A stretch of 64,000 bases of DNA from Lepus europaeus (lineage: Eukaryota > Chordata > Mammalia > Lagomorpha > Leporidae): the NCBI RefSeq assembly GCF_033115175.1, contig NC_084834.1, forward strand, positions 90,628,462 to 90,692,461, given 5' to 3'. The notes under the pieces were generated by a model that did no database searches, was not told the DNA's origin, and saw only the letters and a program-made list of their open reading frames with translations. A program made the translations under genes and the position numbers. Positions 10,725 through 22,490 of the stretch are shown in pieces. Each line of letters begins with the position of its first letter. Position 1 is the stretch's first letter.

Positions 10725-11240
10725 TTGGTAACAGTAGCTGTTGTGATCAGTTTACATCACAGATCGAGTCACGGCATTCCCACTTGCAGAATTCTCCAGT
10801 GGCTTCGCATTGCACTGAGGCTAAAGATTAAATTCCATAGTCTAATATCCAAAGCCATCCTACAGTGTGACGGCTGGTCGCCCCTTCAGCCTGGTTTCCG
10901 TCATGCCTTCCCTAGCTCAGCTTCCCCTTCCGTTCTGTCCTTTGATGAAACCTTGAGCATAGTTCCTGCCTCAGGGCCTTGACACCTGCTGCTTTTCCCA
11001 GGAACAATCTTCTCTCAGGTACTTGTGAAACTCCTTTCCTGTTCCATTTGCACACGTTTTATCTTCTCAGAGGTTTTCCCTGGCCATCCTGTTTAAAATA
11101 GCAGCCCCCTGTGGCTCCCTGTGTCCACATCCTGCTCCTTTGCCATGCTGCTTACTTCCACATTTATCATCATCATCATCATCATTATTATTATTTTACA
11201 CATTCCTCACTCCACAATAAGCTTCATCAATACGTGCTAA
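10725..11240 (+). repeat. L2 LINE 3' fragment
   Basis: Follows the L2 3' region: 'gcctcagggccttgacacctgctgcttttcccagg', then 'ttttccctggccatcctgtttaaaatagcagcccc' and a degraded end. Interrupted near its end by (ATC)n/(ATT)n at 11162-11196. Confidence 0.75.
11162..11196. repeat. Trinucleotide microsatellite (ATC)n(ATT)n
   Basis: About six ATC units are followed by four ATT units. Confidence 0.9.
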
Positions 11241-11464
11241 AGCATGGGAGAATTTGGGATCATTCGTCAGCTCTTGTGTGATGGTGACAGTTTGGATAAT
11301 TCCAGGTCAGATATAATTTTTTTAGCCATTCCCTTAATTTGGATGTTTCTAGTGTTTTCTCTCGAGCAGATCCAGGTTATGCATCTTTGGTGGAGTCATA
11401 TCCGATTGGGAAGCATCTGCTTTTCACAGAGGGCATTCGGCTCAGAAGCTGGTGAAGGTGGGGT

Positions 11465-12157
11465 CTTTGTTTGCTAGGCTGCCCTCAAGGAAGACCATGG
11501 ACTGTGTGGCTTAAACCACAGATTTCTTTCAGTCTGGAATCGAGGTGTCCACAGGGTGACTCTCTTCTTTAAGACAAATTATTTATTTTTATTTTATTTA
11601 AAAGTCAGAGAAAGAGACAGGGAGGGAGAGAGGGAGAGAGGGAGAAAGAGAGATCTGTTGGCTGCTTTACTCCCCAAATGTCTGCAAGTCAGGACTGGAC
11701 CAGGCTGAAGTCAGGAACCTGAAATTCCATCCAGGTCTCCCACATGGGTGGCAGGGACCCAATCACTTGTATCACCTGCGGGCTCCCAGGGCGAACATAG
11801 GAAATTGGGATCAAAACAGAACAGGGACTTGAACTGGGCATTCTGCCATGGGATGCGGGAGTTCCGAGTGGCATCTTACCCACCACAGCAAATGCCCACT
11901 CAGGGTTGCTGTCCTCTGAGGCCTCTCCTCTCAGCCCGCGGATGCTGCCTTCTCCCTGTGTCCTCATGCATTCAGTGCTTTTTCTGTGTGCTAAGCTCTT
12001 TCATTCATAAAACACCAGCCATTTGGGATAGGATCTACCTACCCCTACGGCCTTGTTTTACCTTGATCACCTTAAGAGCTCTAGCTCCACTTCCAGTGAC
12101 GTCTGAGGTACTGGGGATTAGGACCTCAGCATATGAATTTGGGGGGGCACAATAACA
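11465..12157 (-). mobile_element. MaLR solo LTR (MLT1A-like), split by a CSINE
   Basis: The two ends match the reverse strand of an MLT1A-type LTR: 'gtttgctaggctgccctcaa ... gtgtggcttaaaccaca' on the left and 'gaggtactggggattaggac ... gcacaataaca' on the right, ending in CA on the + strand (TG on the element strand). A CSINE occupies about 11567-11900. No internal retroviral sequence remains. Confidence 0.7.
11567..11900 (-). repeat. CSINE inside the MaLR LTR
   Basis: Reverse-oriented copy with a GA-rich stretch at 11611-11655, the core 'gactggaccaggctgaagtc' and a degraded head near 11890. It is younger than the LTR it interrupts. Confidence 0.82.
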
Positions 12158-12715
12158 GGTGGAGTCTGCTAGGGCTTTCCACTGCAAACTTACTCTTTTC
12201 TCCATCTTGGTTACTCAGTCTTCTGGAGGAAGATACTTGAGAACTATGTAAATGTATCACTCCATATCAAACTTTCAATTCATTCATTCATTTATTGATA
12301 ACAGTATGGAGTCATGATTTCATGTCTCAGATAATATTCAGATAATAAACATAATATTTCTTACCATCATTTTACTTATTTTTGAGGTCAAATTGGTTCT
12401 GTGGGGTCCTCTACAGACTGCCGTCCCTGTCCTTTTGACATCTCCCCATCATTTTAGGCCCTTCCTTTTAGGCTCAATGTGTTCCAGCCCCCAAATTGAT
12501 CATTTCTGCAGGGAGCACTGGTTCTTTCAGTGGAGAATGACTTTGAGAAGGCAAGCGTTGGCTTTGAGGTGTGTGCATTGCTTTTGGGGTATTGCCCCAT
12601 CCTGACAATATCAGTGGAAATGCTGAGGAACATATGTGCACAGATAGACATAACTCTCTCTTTTACACTTAAATTTATTTTTGCCTGTCATCCATCATTT
12701 ATCATCATCCACTTT
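12158..12715. other. Unique stretch
   Basis: No repeat or exon recognised. Confidence 0.35.
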
Positions 12716-12756
12716 CATCTATCATATTTTTTTTAAAGATTTATTTGAAAGCAGAG

Positions 12757-13037
12757 GGTTTTTTGTTTGTTTGTTTGTTTTTTTTTTTTTTTTTTTTTGG
12801 ACAGGCAGAGTGGACAGTAGAGGGAGACAGAGAGAAAGGTCTTCCTTTTTGCCGTTGATTCACCCTCCAATGGCCACCGCGGTAGGCGCGCTGCGGCCGG
12901 CGCACTGCGCTGTTCCGATGGCAGGAGCCAGGTGCTTCTCCTGGTCTCCCATGGGGTGCAGGGCACAAGCACTTGGGCCATCCTCCACTGCACTCCCTGG
13001 CCACAGCAGAGAGCTGGCCTGGAAGAGGGACAGCCGG
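12757..13037 (-). repeat. CSINE inserted in another CSINE, head truncated
   Basis: TSD ttgaaagcagag at 12745-12756 and 13038-13049 lies within the host SINE. The inserted copy stops after 'ctggaagagggacagccgg', so it lacks about 75 bases of tRNA-like head. This is ordinary 5' truncation during target-primed insertion and removes the pol III promoter. Confidence 0.92.
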
Positions 13038-13052
13038 TTGAAAGCAGAGTTT

Positions 13053-13074
13053 TACACACACACACACACACACA
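13053..13074. repeat. (CA)n microsatellite
   Basis: About ten CA units inside the host CSINE, followed by (GA)n at 13080-13103. Confidence 0.95.
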
Positions 13075-13424
13075 GAGGGAGAGAGAGAGAGGGAGAGAGA
13101 GGTCTTCCATCTGCTGGTTCACTGTGCCTATCCGAAGCCAGGAAGCCAGGAGCTTCTTCCAGGTCTCCTATGCAGGTGCAGAGGCCCAAGGACTTGACTC
13201 CATCTTTTACTGCTTTCCCAAGCCACAACAGAGAGCTGGACTGGAAGTGAAGCAGCTGGGACTGGAACCAGTGCCCATATGGGATGCTAACACTGCAGGC
13301 GGTGGCTTTACCTGCTACACCACAGTGCTGGCCCCTCCATCTATCATCTTAAAATCCATAAATTCCCTCCAACACGCCTGCTCCCAATGCAATGATAGAG
13401 TTCATTTCAGTTTTCTCCTTTTCT

Positions 13425-13776
13425 TTCTTTCTTTTTTTTTTTAATTTTTGACAGGCAGAGTGGACACTAGAGGGAGACAGAGAGAAAGGTCTTCCTTTTT
13501 GCCGTTGGTTCACCCTCCAATGGCCGCCGCGGTAGGCGCGCTGCAGCCGGTGCACCGCGCTGTTCCGATGGCAGGAGCCAGGTGCTTCTCCTGGTCTCCC
13601 ATGGGGTGCAGGGCCCAAGTACTTGGGCCATCCTCCACTGCACTCCCTGGCCACAGCGGAGAGCTGGCCTGGAAGAGGGGCAACCAGGACAGGATCGGTG
13701 CCCCGACCAGGACTAGAACCCGGTGTGCCGGTGCCGCAAGGCGGAGGATTAGCCTACTGAGCCGCGGCGCCAGCCA
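13425..13776 (-). repeat. CSINE, young, with 16-base TSD
   Basis: Complete CpG-rich copy ending 'gagccgcggcgccagcca'. Exact TSD agttttctccttttct at 13409-13424 and 13777-13792. Confidence 0.97.
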
Positions 13777-13976
13777 AGTTTTCTCCTTTTCTATATTTGT
13801 GAGTTCCCTCTCCGACAGGGATGAACCTGGTTCTCTATCTTTGACATATTGACTCGTTTGTAACAAGCATCACTGCTCTTGCCATCCTCCCTCTGGACAT
13901 CCCCATGGCCCCCTGAATGCCTTTTTCACCCTGCACAGAAGGAGCTGCTCTCTCACTTGGGTCCCCCTTCACCCTT

Positions 13977-14890
13977 CTTTTTTTATTATTATTAAACTTT
14001 TATTTAATGAATATAAATTTCCAAAGTACAGCTTATGGGTTATAATGGCTTCCCCCGCTCCCAAAACTTCCCTCCCACCCACAACCCTCCCCTTTCCCGC
14101 TCCCTCTCCCCTTCCAATCACATCATGATTCATTTTCAATTCTCTTTATATACAGAAGATCAGTTTAGTATATATTAGGTAAAGATTTCAACAGTTTGCC
14201 CCCATATAGCAACACAAAGTGAAAAAAAATACTATTGGAGTACTAGTTATAGCATTAAATAGCAATGTACAGCACAATAAAGACAGAGATCCTACATAAT
14301 ATTTTTTTTAAAAATTAATTTTCTATGCCATTTCCAATTTAACACCAGGTTTTTTTTTATTTCCAATTATCTTTATATACAGAAGATTGATTCAGTATAT
14401 AATTAGTAAAGATCTCATCAGTTTGTACCCACGCAGAAACACAAAGTGTAAAAATACTGTTTCAGTACTAGTTATAGCATCACTGCACATTAGACAACAC
14501 ATTAAGGACAGATCCCACATGGGATGTAAGTACACTGTGACTTCTGTTGCTGACTTAACAATTTGACACTCCTGTTCATGGCATCAGTAATCTCCCTAGG
14601 CTCTAGTCATGAGTTGCCAAGGCTATGGAAGCCTTTAGAGTTCGCTGACTTTGATCTTATTTCGATAGGGTCATAGTCAAAGTGGAAGTTCTCTCCTCCC
14701 TTCAGAGAAAGGTACCTCCTTCCTTGATGGCCCCGTTCTTTCCACTGGGATTTCACTCACAGAGATCTTTCATTTAGGTCTTCTTCTTCTTCTTTTTTTT
14801 TTTTTTTTTTCTTTTCCATGGTATCTTGGCTTTCCATGCCTACAATACTCTCATGGGCTCTTCAGCCAGATCCGAATGCCTTAAGGGCTC
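13977..14890 (-). mobile_element. LINE-1 3' end with duplicated 3' UTR segment
   Basis: Left end has the L1 terminal sequence (tttatttaatgaatataaat at about 14000) and the polypyrimidine tract 14050-14115. The block 'tttatatacagaagat ... acattaaggacaga' occurs twice, at about 14146 and 14372, separated by an AT-rich linker. A T-run lies at 14794-14812 and the element fades near 14890. The same architecture occurs at 59591-60257. Confidence 0.9.
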
Positions 14891-16221
14891 CCCAGGCCAG
14901 GCTGTCCACATCAGCCCTCCTTGCCCCGTGTAGGCTCCACCCCCTTGCCCCACCTGGGCTCCTTCCTTCATGCACGCTCTCCTCACTGTGCACAGATCCT
15001 GCTGCTGGCTCTGGTCCACCACAGCCCACTGCCCTTGTGGAGGCTGCATTGTTCTGCCCGTGTTTGGCTTTAGGATGAACCTCTTCCAAGAAGGGGAAGA
15101 AAAACAGCAGTGGGAGAACAATGGCTGCTTTTTGTTTGTGTTCTTGATTCATGGTTGCAGAGTGTATAATTTTTTCAAACTTGACTTGTAAACATTTCCT
15201 TAAATTACACATGGACAAGTATACACATTAAAGACGTAGTCCCTGAATAGCCAGGTCACTCTCCTGGGTGACTTTTCATTTGACCTTAATAAGTTAAGAA
15301 TGTGAAAATATTTTAGGCTTTGGCTATTGGGTTTCATTTTGAAAACTGAGATCTGATACACCATAAGACAAAGCTGCCCCACTTTGTCCCAGGGATGCAC
15401 TGGGTGATGTGCTCTTTGCGCATCCACATCCTCTTTCCTTTGGTGGCCGTGTTGTGGTTGGCACATGTCCCCCAGGCTGGTGAGAGGGCTTCTTCTGGCA
15501 TGAGGGTGCATATATGACCTAGGAGAAGCAAGCAAAATCTTTTAAAAAAATGCAATAGGCAAATAGATCGGTTCTTATTTCTTGAGGTTACAGAGGTTAA
15601 GAACCGTCAGATGCAGAGATCCTGGGGCTCATCTTTGCTGCCGTAAAGGAAGAACCTCCTGAGAACAGAGCCATCCCCAAGCAGAGCAGAGAGAAAAGGT
15701 TCATCCCAGAAATATTGCCCGACAACCTCCTCTCACTGGTGCCCCAAATCACAACGCCCTGGTACTTTTCAGATACAGTAATCAAATCCTCCCTCCTCAT
15801 GATGCTAAAGTGAACTGGGTGTGCAGTGAGAGTGAATTGAGTTGGTAGCTACAGTAGGTTGCAAATGAAACAGCCCTAAACAATGGCTTTGTAAATATGT
15901 ATCCATGATATATACACATGTGTACATTTATACATGCATGTGCATGCATGTGTACCCTCACATATTCTTTTTACCCCAAGTAAAATCATCTGTAGAAAGC
16001 CAAAGTACAATACTAGGAATCTGGGATTCATTTGGTCTCCCATTGTGTGAGTCAATGGATGATACTCCAGAGCACTTAACGGACCCCAGGGCTCTACAAG
16101 GCAAAGATTAAAGCACAACCTTAGAGCAAGGCATGTATAATAGATGGGATTTCCTCCCTTCATGGTAGGACCTATTATTAAAGGTTTACCTTCCAAATAT
16201 CCACAACAAACGTTGTTGAAC
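14891..16221. other. Unique stretch
   Basis: No named repeat recognised in 1.3 kb. Includes an alternating CATG/TGTA-rich tract at 15905-15960. Short open frames on both strands lack splice-site or codon support. Confidence 0.35.
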
Positions 16222-16545
16222 TTTTATAGAATTTAAATGTCTCCGTCGGAGGGGAGAGAGAGAGAGAGAAAGAGACAGAGAAACTGTCCATCTACTGATT
16301 CACTTCCTAAATGGCTGCAATGGCCAGAGCTGGGCCAGCACAAAGCCAGGAGCCCAGAGCTCCACCCAGGTCTCCCACAAGAGTAGCAGGAACCCAAGTA
16401 CTTGAGTCATCTTCCACTGCCTTCCCAGGACCATTGGCAGGAAGCTGGATCAGAAGTGGAGCATCTAGGATATGAACAGGTGCTCCAATATGGGATGCCA
16501 GCATTGCAAGTGGTGGCTTAACCCACTGTCACAACACCAGGCCAG
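16222..16545 (-). repeat. CSINE
   Basis: Reverse-oriented, GA tract at 16251-16280, core 'gagctgggccagcacaaagc', ending 'acaacaccaggcc'. Confidence 0.88.
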
Positions 16546-17509
16546 AGAAAGACTCTCTAAAAGTTCTCCCCCACCTTTATAAATGAGAGAAAAACAGACC
16601 CTGACTGTCCGTCACTGCTCACCTATAGCTGATTCTACCTCCAGTAGCCTGTGGCAAACCCCCACATTCCACACCAAGTACACATATTCATCTCGTGCTT
16701 CAGAGAGGTGATTTTTGGGCATGGAACAAACCATTCCCACATTGGAGCATAAGGAGAAAAACTAAACTCTTGACAGAAACTCACAGGGAACTTGAGGTTC
16801 CACACTGCTGCAGCCCCGCTGGTAGGGGTTAGAAGGCAAATAGTGGAGCAGTGCATGTCTGCAAGCACTTCTCTGTCGTCGGGAGGGTATGCACCTTCAC
16901 CTGAAAGTTACTCTCAGAATCCTAGGCACTGTGGTAGCCATGCAGCTGCCAGAAGACTGGAGGAAGTCACCGGTTTCTCATGGTCACCTGGGCAAGGGAA
17001 TCTGTCTGCATGGAAGAGCAGCATTTGGTTGTTTCTCTGACCTTGTTTTCCCCTGATCCTCTTCTCTATCTAGAGTGGGGCTCCTTCAGCTCATGTCTGG
17101 CTCCGGCTGCCCAGGCTCAGTTTGCTGCGCTTTGCTATTTGAAACACCATGTGGAGGTGGTTTCAGAGCAGTCACGTATCGGCACTGTGAGTCACTCAGC
17201 TAACTAGGGCATAATGATCAGTGAGGTGAGGTCCAAATTAGAATTTTCGCTTAAGTGTAGATTTTCCAACTGGATCTGTGAGTTCTTACCAGATTTGCTT
17301 TGGAACAGGAAACATTTACTTCCCAGTACTGATCTCATTTCCTTCAAAAGTAGCCCCTATAAATAATTGGTTACAACATTAGAAGAAAATTCAGTTTCGT
17401 AGACAAAAGCCGAAGTCTTAGGTTAAAAGCTCGGCTCCTCTTGAGAAAGTAAATAATGTCATTTTCAGTTTTTCCTTTTTTAAAAAAAGATGAATAGATA
17501 CTAAATATT
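16546..17509. other. Unique stretch
   Basis: Nothing recognised. Confidence 0.35.
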
Positions 17510-17816
17510 GTTTTCAAAGATTTATCTATTTATTTTGAAAGAGTTACACAGAGAGAGGCAGAGAGGTCTTCCATCTGCTGGTTTTCTCCCCAGAAGACCA
17601 CAGTGACCAGCACTAGACCAGGCCAAAGCCAGGAACTTTGAGTCTCCCTTGTGGGTTTTAGGGGCTCAAACACTTGGAGCATCTTCTGCTGCTTTTCCCA
17701 GGCCATTAGTAGGGTGCTGAATTGGAAGTGGAGCAGCTGATACTTGAACTGGTGCCCATACGGGATGCTGGTGTTGCCAGTGGCTTAATCTGCTATGCCA
17801 CGGTGGCAGCCAGGCC
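17510..17816 (-). repeat. CSINE
   Basis: 'aaagatttatctatttattttgaaagagtt' at the left and 'tgccacggtggcagccaggc' at the right. Moderately diverged. Confidence 0.87.
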
Positions 17817-18221
17817 CAACAGTTTTTGTTTATAATGAGAAATTGCGAAGCACTGTCCATGGCCACACTTGAAAATGTCTTCCCCTCCCTGTGCTTTCTA
17901 ATAAATTCCGACCCAGGGGATTTTGTTCTGGCTGTGGTGCACAACACTGCACTTCGCAGTTACCCACCTGTTCTATAGCCTGTCTTTCAGAGTTGATGCT
18001 TTAGCGGCATTCACTTATTCATTCAGTGGCCTCCAGAACAGAACCTTTCCTGACAACAACAGCCCTATTAGGGGCTGGAACAGGACTTACCTGTCCATCT
18101 TGGGTGGCCTCAGGTTGGCTGCTAGTGTGGCCTTGGGGCAGGAGCTAAATTGGCCTGCAGATCATTCCCTCGTGAGTAGGGGGGCCAGGCCAAGGCAGTA
18201 ACTGGTGAGTCAAACTTTTCT
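17817..18221. other. Unique stretch
   Basis: Nothing recognised. Confidence 0.35.
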
Positions 18222-18540
18222 TATGATTTATTTACTCATTTGAAAAGCACAATTACAGAGGAGATGGGGCGGGGAGGAGAGGTCTTCCATCCACTAGTTC
18301 ACTCCCCCAATGGCTGCAATGACCAGGGCTGGGCTAGGCCAAAGCCAGGAGCCGGGAGTTTCACTCCAGTCTCCCATGTAGATGGCAGGGGCCCAAACAC
18401 TTGAGGCATCCTCCACTGCTTTTCCCAGGTCGTTAGCAGGGAGCTGGATTGGAAGTGGAACAGCTGGACTCCAACTGATGCCCGTATGGGATGTTGGCAC
18501 TGCTGGCAGTGGTTTAACCCACTGTGCCACCACGGTTCTA
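18222..18540 (-). repeat. CSINE
   Basis: Reverse-oriented copy from 'gatttatttactcatttgaa' to 'cactgtgccaccacggttct'; the core 'gggctgggctaggccaaagc' is clear. Confidence 0.88.
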
Positions 18541-19623
18541 TGAGTCAGGCTTTTGAGCCCTGGCTCCCAAGGGTGGCTGCTGCTGCCCCTCATGAGAGCT
18601 GGACACAGAAGGCTTGCACGTGTGTGTCCATATTGACATATCTGTAGATGGCCAGGGAGAGTGGCTGGCATTTCAAGAATTCTGAATTCAAGTAAGGGAC
18701 TGTGGTTCTCTTTGCGTCTCCTTCAGTGTTGAGCTTTCTGCTATTTCCTGGGAGAGGAAGGAACTTCACCTGTTGCTGCCTGATCAGGTGGGTCTGTTTA
18801 AGCCCCAGCATTGTGCATTTGGTCAACAGCCAGGTGTGCCTCTCCTGTCCTTTTAGTTGCAAAATTAGATGCAAGTGTGTCTGGTCCTTCTGTGTGCTAG
18901 GAGCTCCAACCCTGTGTGGTAGGACCGCGATCCTTCTTTTCAAACTAGGAAAAGTGGGGTCCACCAACTGAAGTTACCTTCCCTTGTGAGAAATGGTGCC
19001 ACAACTGGGGGTGCTCATTTATTTCTCTTATAAATGTTTTCTTGCTGTGGTTTTCAAATTTGCTGCTGTTCCTTTTTATTTGTCTTCCTTCACAGAGTTC
19101 CAACGGCCTCTCCTACTTCTGGGATACGGCATCTCCTTAGGTTCTCCTGTCCCACCGACTCTCCATCAATGTGGCTGGCCACAGGTGAGTCTTTTTTGGA
19201 GCCTCTCTTCTCTACACGTGGTTGGATTCTTCCTTTATAATCTCTCTCATTTATTCTCCATCATGCACATTCAGACGTTTCATCTCTTGCTAGATTGTAT
19301 TAATCTTGGAATTAATATTCTCTAAGTCTTCACCTGCTGTTAGATTCTGTTTCCTAAATCTCCCCTTTCATCATGTCATTTTTCCCTTCCTTTAGGCACA
19401 CCTGTATGCCTGGTGTTTCTAAACATCCTAAGGCAGAGACTGTTTATTGTTCCTAATTCATTCTCTTCCTTCTTCAAGGTAGCAGCACACTCCAGTGCGA
19501 AACTCTATTTCCCAGGCTTTGTAGCACCCAGGTATAGTCGTCAGACTAAGTTCTTATCAATAGGACCTGAATCTAAGTCTAATATTGACTCATGGGAAAT
19601 AGCTAGAAAGAGTCGTTGTTATT
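18541..19623. other. Unique stretch
   Basis: About 1.1 kb with no repeat, exon or RNA recognised. The + strand open frame at 18993-19325 is T-rich and hydrophobic, as expected by chance in T-rich DNA. Confidence 0.35.
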
Positions 19624-19912
19624 GAGGTGGATGAATGGCACGAAGGTTAAGATATTGGGCAGGATATCTGTATTCCATATTGCAGTGCCTGGGTTTGACT
19701 TCTGACTCTGCTTCCAATTCCAGCTTCCTGCTACCACACGTCCTGGGTGCAGGTGATGGCTGAGGCTGTTGGGTCCCTGAAACCCACTGGGAGACCTGGA
19801 TTGAGCTCCAGTCTCCTGGCCTTGGCCTGGCTCATCCTGGGGAGTGAGCTAGTGCATGGGAGATCTCTTTCTGCCTCTCAGCCTTTCAAATAAATATAAA
19901 TAAATGAAAAAA
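19624..19912 (+). repeat. CSINE, older variant subfamily
   Basis: The head 'ggttaagatattgggcagga' and middle 'gcctgggtttgacttctgac' differ from the common copies here, while the tail 'cctttcaaataaatataaat' is standard. Probably a separate, older CSINE subfamily. Confidence 0.8.
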
Positions 19913-20096
19913 ATTATTTTTTCTTCCAAACTTCCTGGTTTAGGGAAATTATGGCTGGTGCTCCAGTAGCTGGCGTGGACTTTGAGGACAGCAGTCACAC
20001 TCTGGGAGAGGCAGACCAGAGGTCTGGGAGTTTGGATCCTCAGTGACTTTGTGGATCTGTCTCAGCAGCTCTGGCTTTGATGTCATTTGAGGCACC

Positions 20097-20651
20097 ATTT
20101 TAAAAATTTATTTAGTAAATATAAATTTCCAAAGTACAGTTTATGGATTACAATGGCTTTCCCCCCCATAATTTCCCTCCCACTCCCACCCCCCCCATCT
20201 CCCACTCCCTCTCCCATTCCATTCACACCAAGATTCATTTTCAATTATCTTTATATACAGAAGATCGATTTAGTATATATTAAGTAAAAATTTCATCAGT
20301 TTGCACCCACACAGAAACACAAAGTGTAAAATATTGTTTCAGTACTAGTTATAGCATTACTTCACATTGGACAACACATTAAGGACAGATCCCACATGAG
20401 ACGTAAGTACACAGTGACTCCTGTTGTTGACTCAACAATTTGACACTCTTGTTTATGGTGTCAGTAATCTCCCTAGGCTCTAGTCATGAGTTGCCAAGGC
20501 TATAGAAGCCTTTAGGGTTCGCCGACTTCAATCTTATTCCGACAGGGTCATAGTCAAAGTGAAAGTTCTCTCCTCCCTTCAGAGAAAGGTACCTCCTTCT
20601 TTGATGACCTGTTCTTTCCACTGGGATCTCACTCGCAGAGATCTTTCATTT

Positions 20652-20684
<33 letters not shown>

Positions 20685-20850
20685 CAGAGTGTCTTGGCTT
20701 TCCATGCCTAAAATACTCTCATGGGCTCTTCAGCCATATCTGAATGCCTTAACGGTTGATTTTGAGGCCAGTGTGCTATTTGGGACATCTGCCATTCTAT
20801 GAGTCTGCTGTGTATCCCGCTTCCCATGTTGGATCGTTCTCTCCCTTTTT
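20097..20850 (-). mobile_element. LINE-1 3' end, 5'-truncated
   Basis: Starts 'ttttaaaaatttatttagtaaatataaatttcc', then a C-rich tract at 20160-20220 and 3' UTR through 'cttcccatgttggatcgttc'. A 35+ base T-run at 20656-20682 interrupts it. The right boundary is approximate; no TSD found. Confidence 0.88.
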
Positions 20851-21599
20851 GATTCTATCAGTTAGTATTAGCAGACACTAGTCTTGTTTGTGTGATCCCT
20901 TTGATTGAGTCATCATTTTGTGTAGATGTTATTTGAAGCTGAACATAGCCCCAACTTACACACATGCTCCATGGAAGAGGAAGCATTGAGATGGTCCTTG
21001 AGGGAATGGTAGATTGAGATAGGTAGGAAGAATAGAGAAACTTCCCAGGCAAAAGGGTAGAATAATAACAAATGCCCATTAAACTTACATTGTACTTTGC
21101 GGCTTTTAGAGAGTATTCACATCCACTATTTCAGTTGTTTCTCATAATAACTGGGCATAGCATACAAAAACATACCCCATTTTATAGATGAGATTATAGA
21201 GTCAAAGATGGACAAATGATTAAATGGAAGGAACATTGGATTTGTAGTCAAAAAATCTGGGTTTGAGTCTTTTTGTGGTGGTGGACAAGCTTTAAGGTGG
21301 CTCCCATGACTCATTTGGTTTGTGCAACCCTCTTTTCTCAGGGGTAGGAAGAACTGAGACTGACTCTCACCCATAGAATATAGCAAGGGGGCTGGGGTGC
21401 TGCTCCAAGGAGGAAAGCAGATCCTGTCCTAGTTGAGTCTCCAGATGAGACCTCAGCCCAGGTCTTGCGAGACTCTACAGCAGAGAATCCAGCTGGGCCA
21501 TGTCCAGGCCCCCGGTCCTGAGCAACCATAAAAAGACATGTGCATATTACCTTAGGATATGGGATCTACAGTAGTCTGCTGTACAAAAATAGAGAACAC
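20851..21599. other. Unique stretch
   Basis: The first ~100 bases could still be L1. Nothing else recognised. Confidence 0.35.
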
Positions 21600-22085
21600 T
21601 CGTATCTACTAGTGTAGCTTTGAGGGAATGGCATACCCACCCAGTGGGGGCAGAGGTGGCTAAGGGTCTGTCATCAAGTTCTGCTTCCTCTTCCACAGAA
21701 TAGCACTGTCATTGGGCAGCAGCTGCCCACACAGGGCCTGCCTCTGGGTGGAACCAGTGACTGGTTCTCTACAATGAGATATGAATAGGAGTCATTTGGG
21801 TCACTTCCAACATGAGGTTGCTAAGAGGTGTGTGTTCTTCCTCCACTGTTTCTTTGCTCACCTAATAGCTAGAGGTGGGAGACTCCAACGTGGTAGGGCC
21901 TGGGAGAACCACAAGACATGAGGGGCCTGCATTCCTCAGTGACTTCATGGAAGAAAGCTACTTACTGACCAGGAACACCTGCATTACACTGTTCCATGAG
22001 TAAGAAATAAAGCCTTATTGGGTTAAGACACTGACTTTTTGGGGTTTGTTTATTGTAGCAACTATTCCCTAATATAGTATAAATT
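21600..22085 (+). repeat. MaLR LTR (MLT1-like), diverged
   Basis: The 3' part 'gagtaagaaataaagcctta ... gggttaagacactgactttt ... attgtagcaactattcccta' matches the end of MLT1-type LTRs, with the LTR AATAAA at about 22006. The 5' boundary is uncertain. Confidence 0.6.
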
Positions 22086-22149
22086 TTCTTGTCTATAAAA
22101 TGTGATGAAGTTGTGACTGAATAAAATTATTTATTTATTGTAAACTATT

Positions 22150-22479
22150 TTTACAAAAAAGATCTATCCATTTATTTTTTTGAAAGAGAGAGACAGAAAG
22201 AGAGAGAGAGAGAGGGGCTGAGATTTTTCCATCTACTCCCCAAATGGCCATAAAAGCCAGGTCTGCATCAGACTAAAGCCAGGAGCCTTGGAACTCCACA
22301 CTGGCCCCAACATGGGAGGCAGGGACCCAGGTATTTGGGTCATCATCTAGTGCCTTCCCAGGTGCATTAGCAGGGAGCTGGATCAGAAGCAGTGAGGCTG
22401 AGACTTGAACTGGCACTGGGATATGGGATGCCAACCCTGCAAATTGTGGCTTAACCTGCTGTGCCACAATGCTGGCCCC
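22150..22479 (-). repeat. CSINE with TSD
   Basis: Exact TSD tgtaaactatt at 22139-22149 and 22480-22490. GA tract at 22184-22214. Confidence 0.95.
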
Positions 22480-22490
22480 TGTAAACTATT

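Larger units (their letters stand above)
12726..13337 (-). repeat. CSINE (host copy), interrupted by a second CSINE
   Basis: The outer element has a 10-base TSD catctatcat at 12716-12725 and 13338-13347. Its body is split by the younger copy at 12757-13037 and carries a (CA)n tract just after the split. Confidence 0.9.

Noticed and set aside
11095-11120. CTCF-like word around agccccctgtggc
   Set aside because: Too many mismatches to the core, and it lies inside an L2 fragment.
12681-13250. Longest + strand open frame (189 codons)
   Set aside because: It runs through two nested CSINEs; the Pro/Gly/Arg-rich peptide is translated SINE, repeated at other SINE copies.
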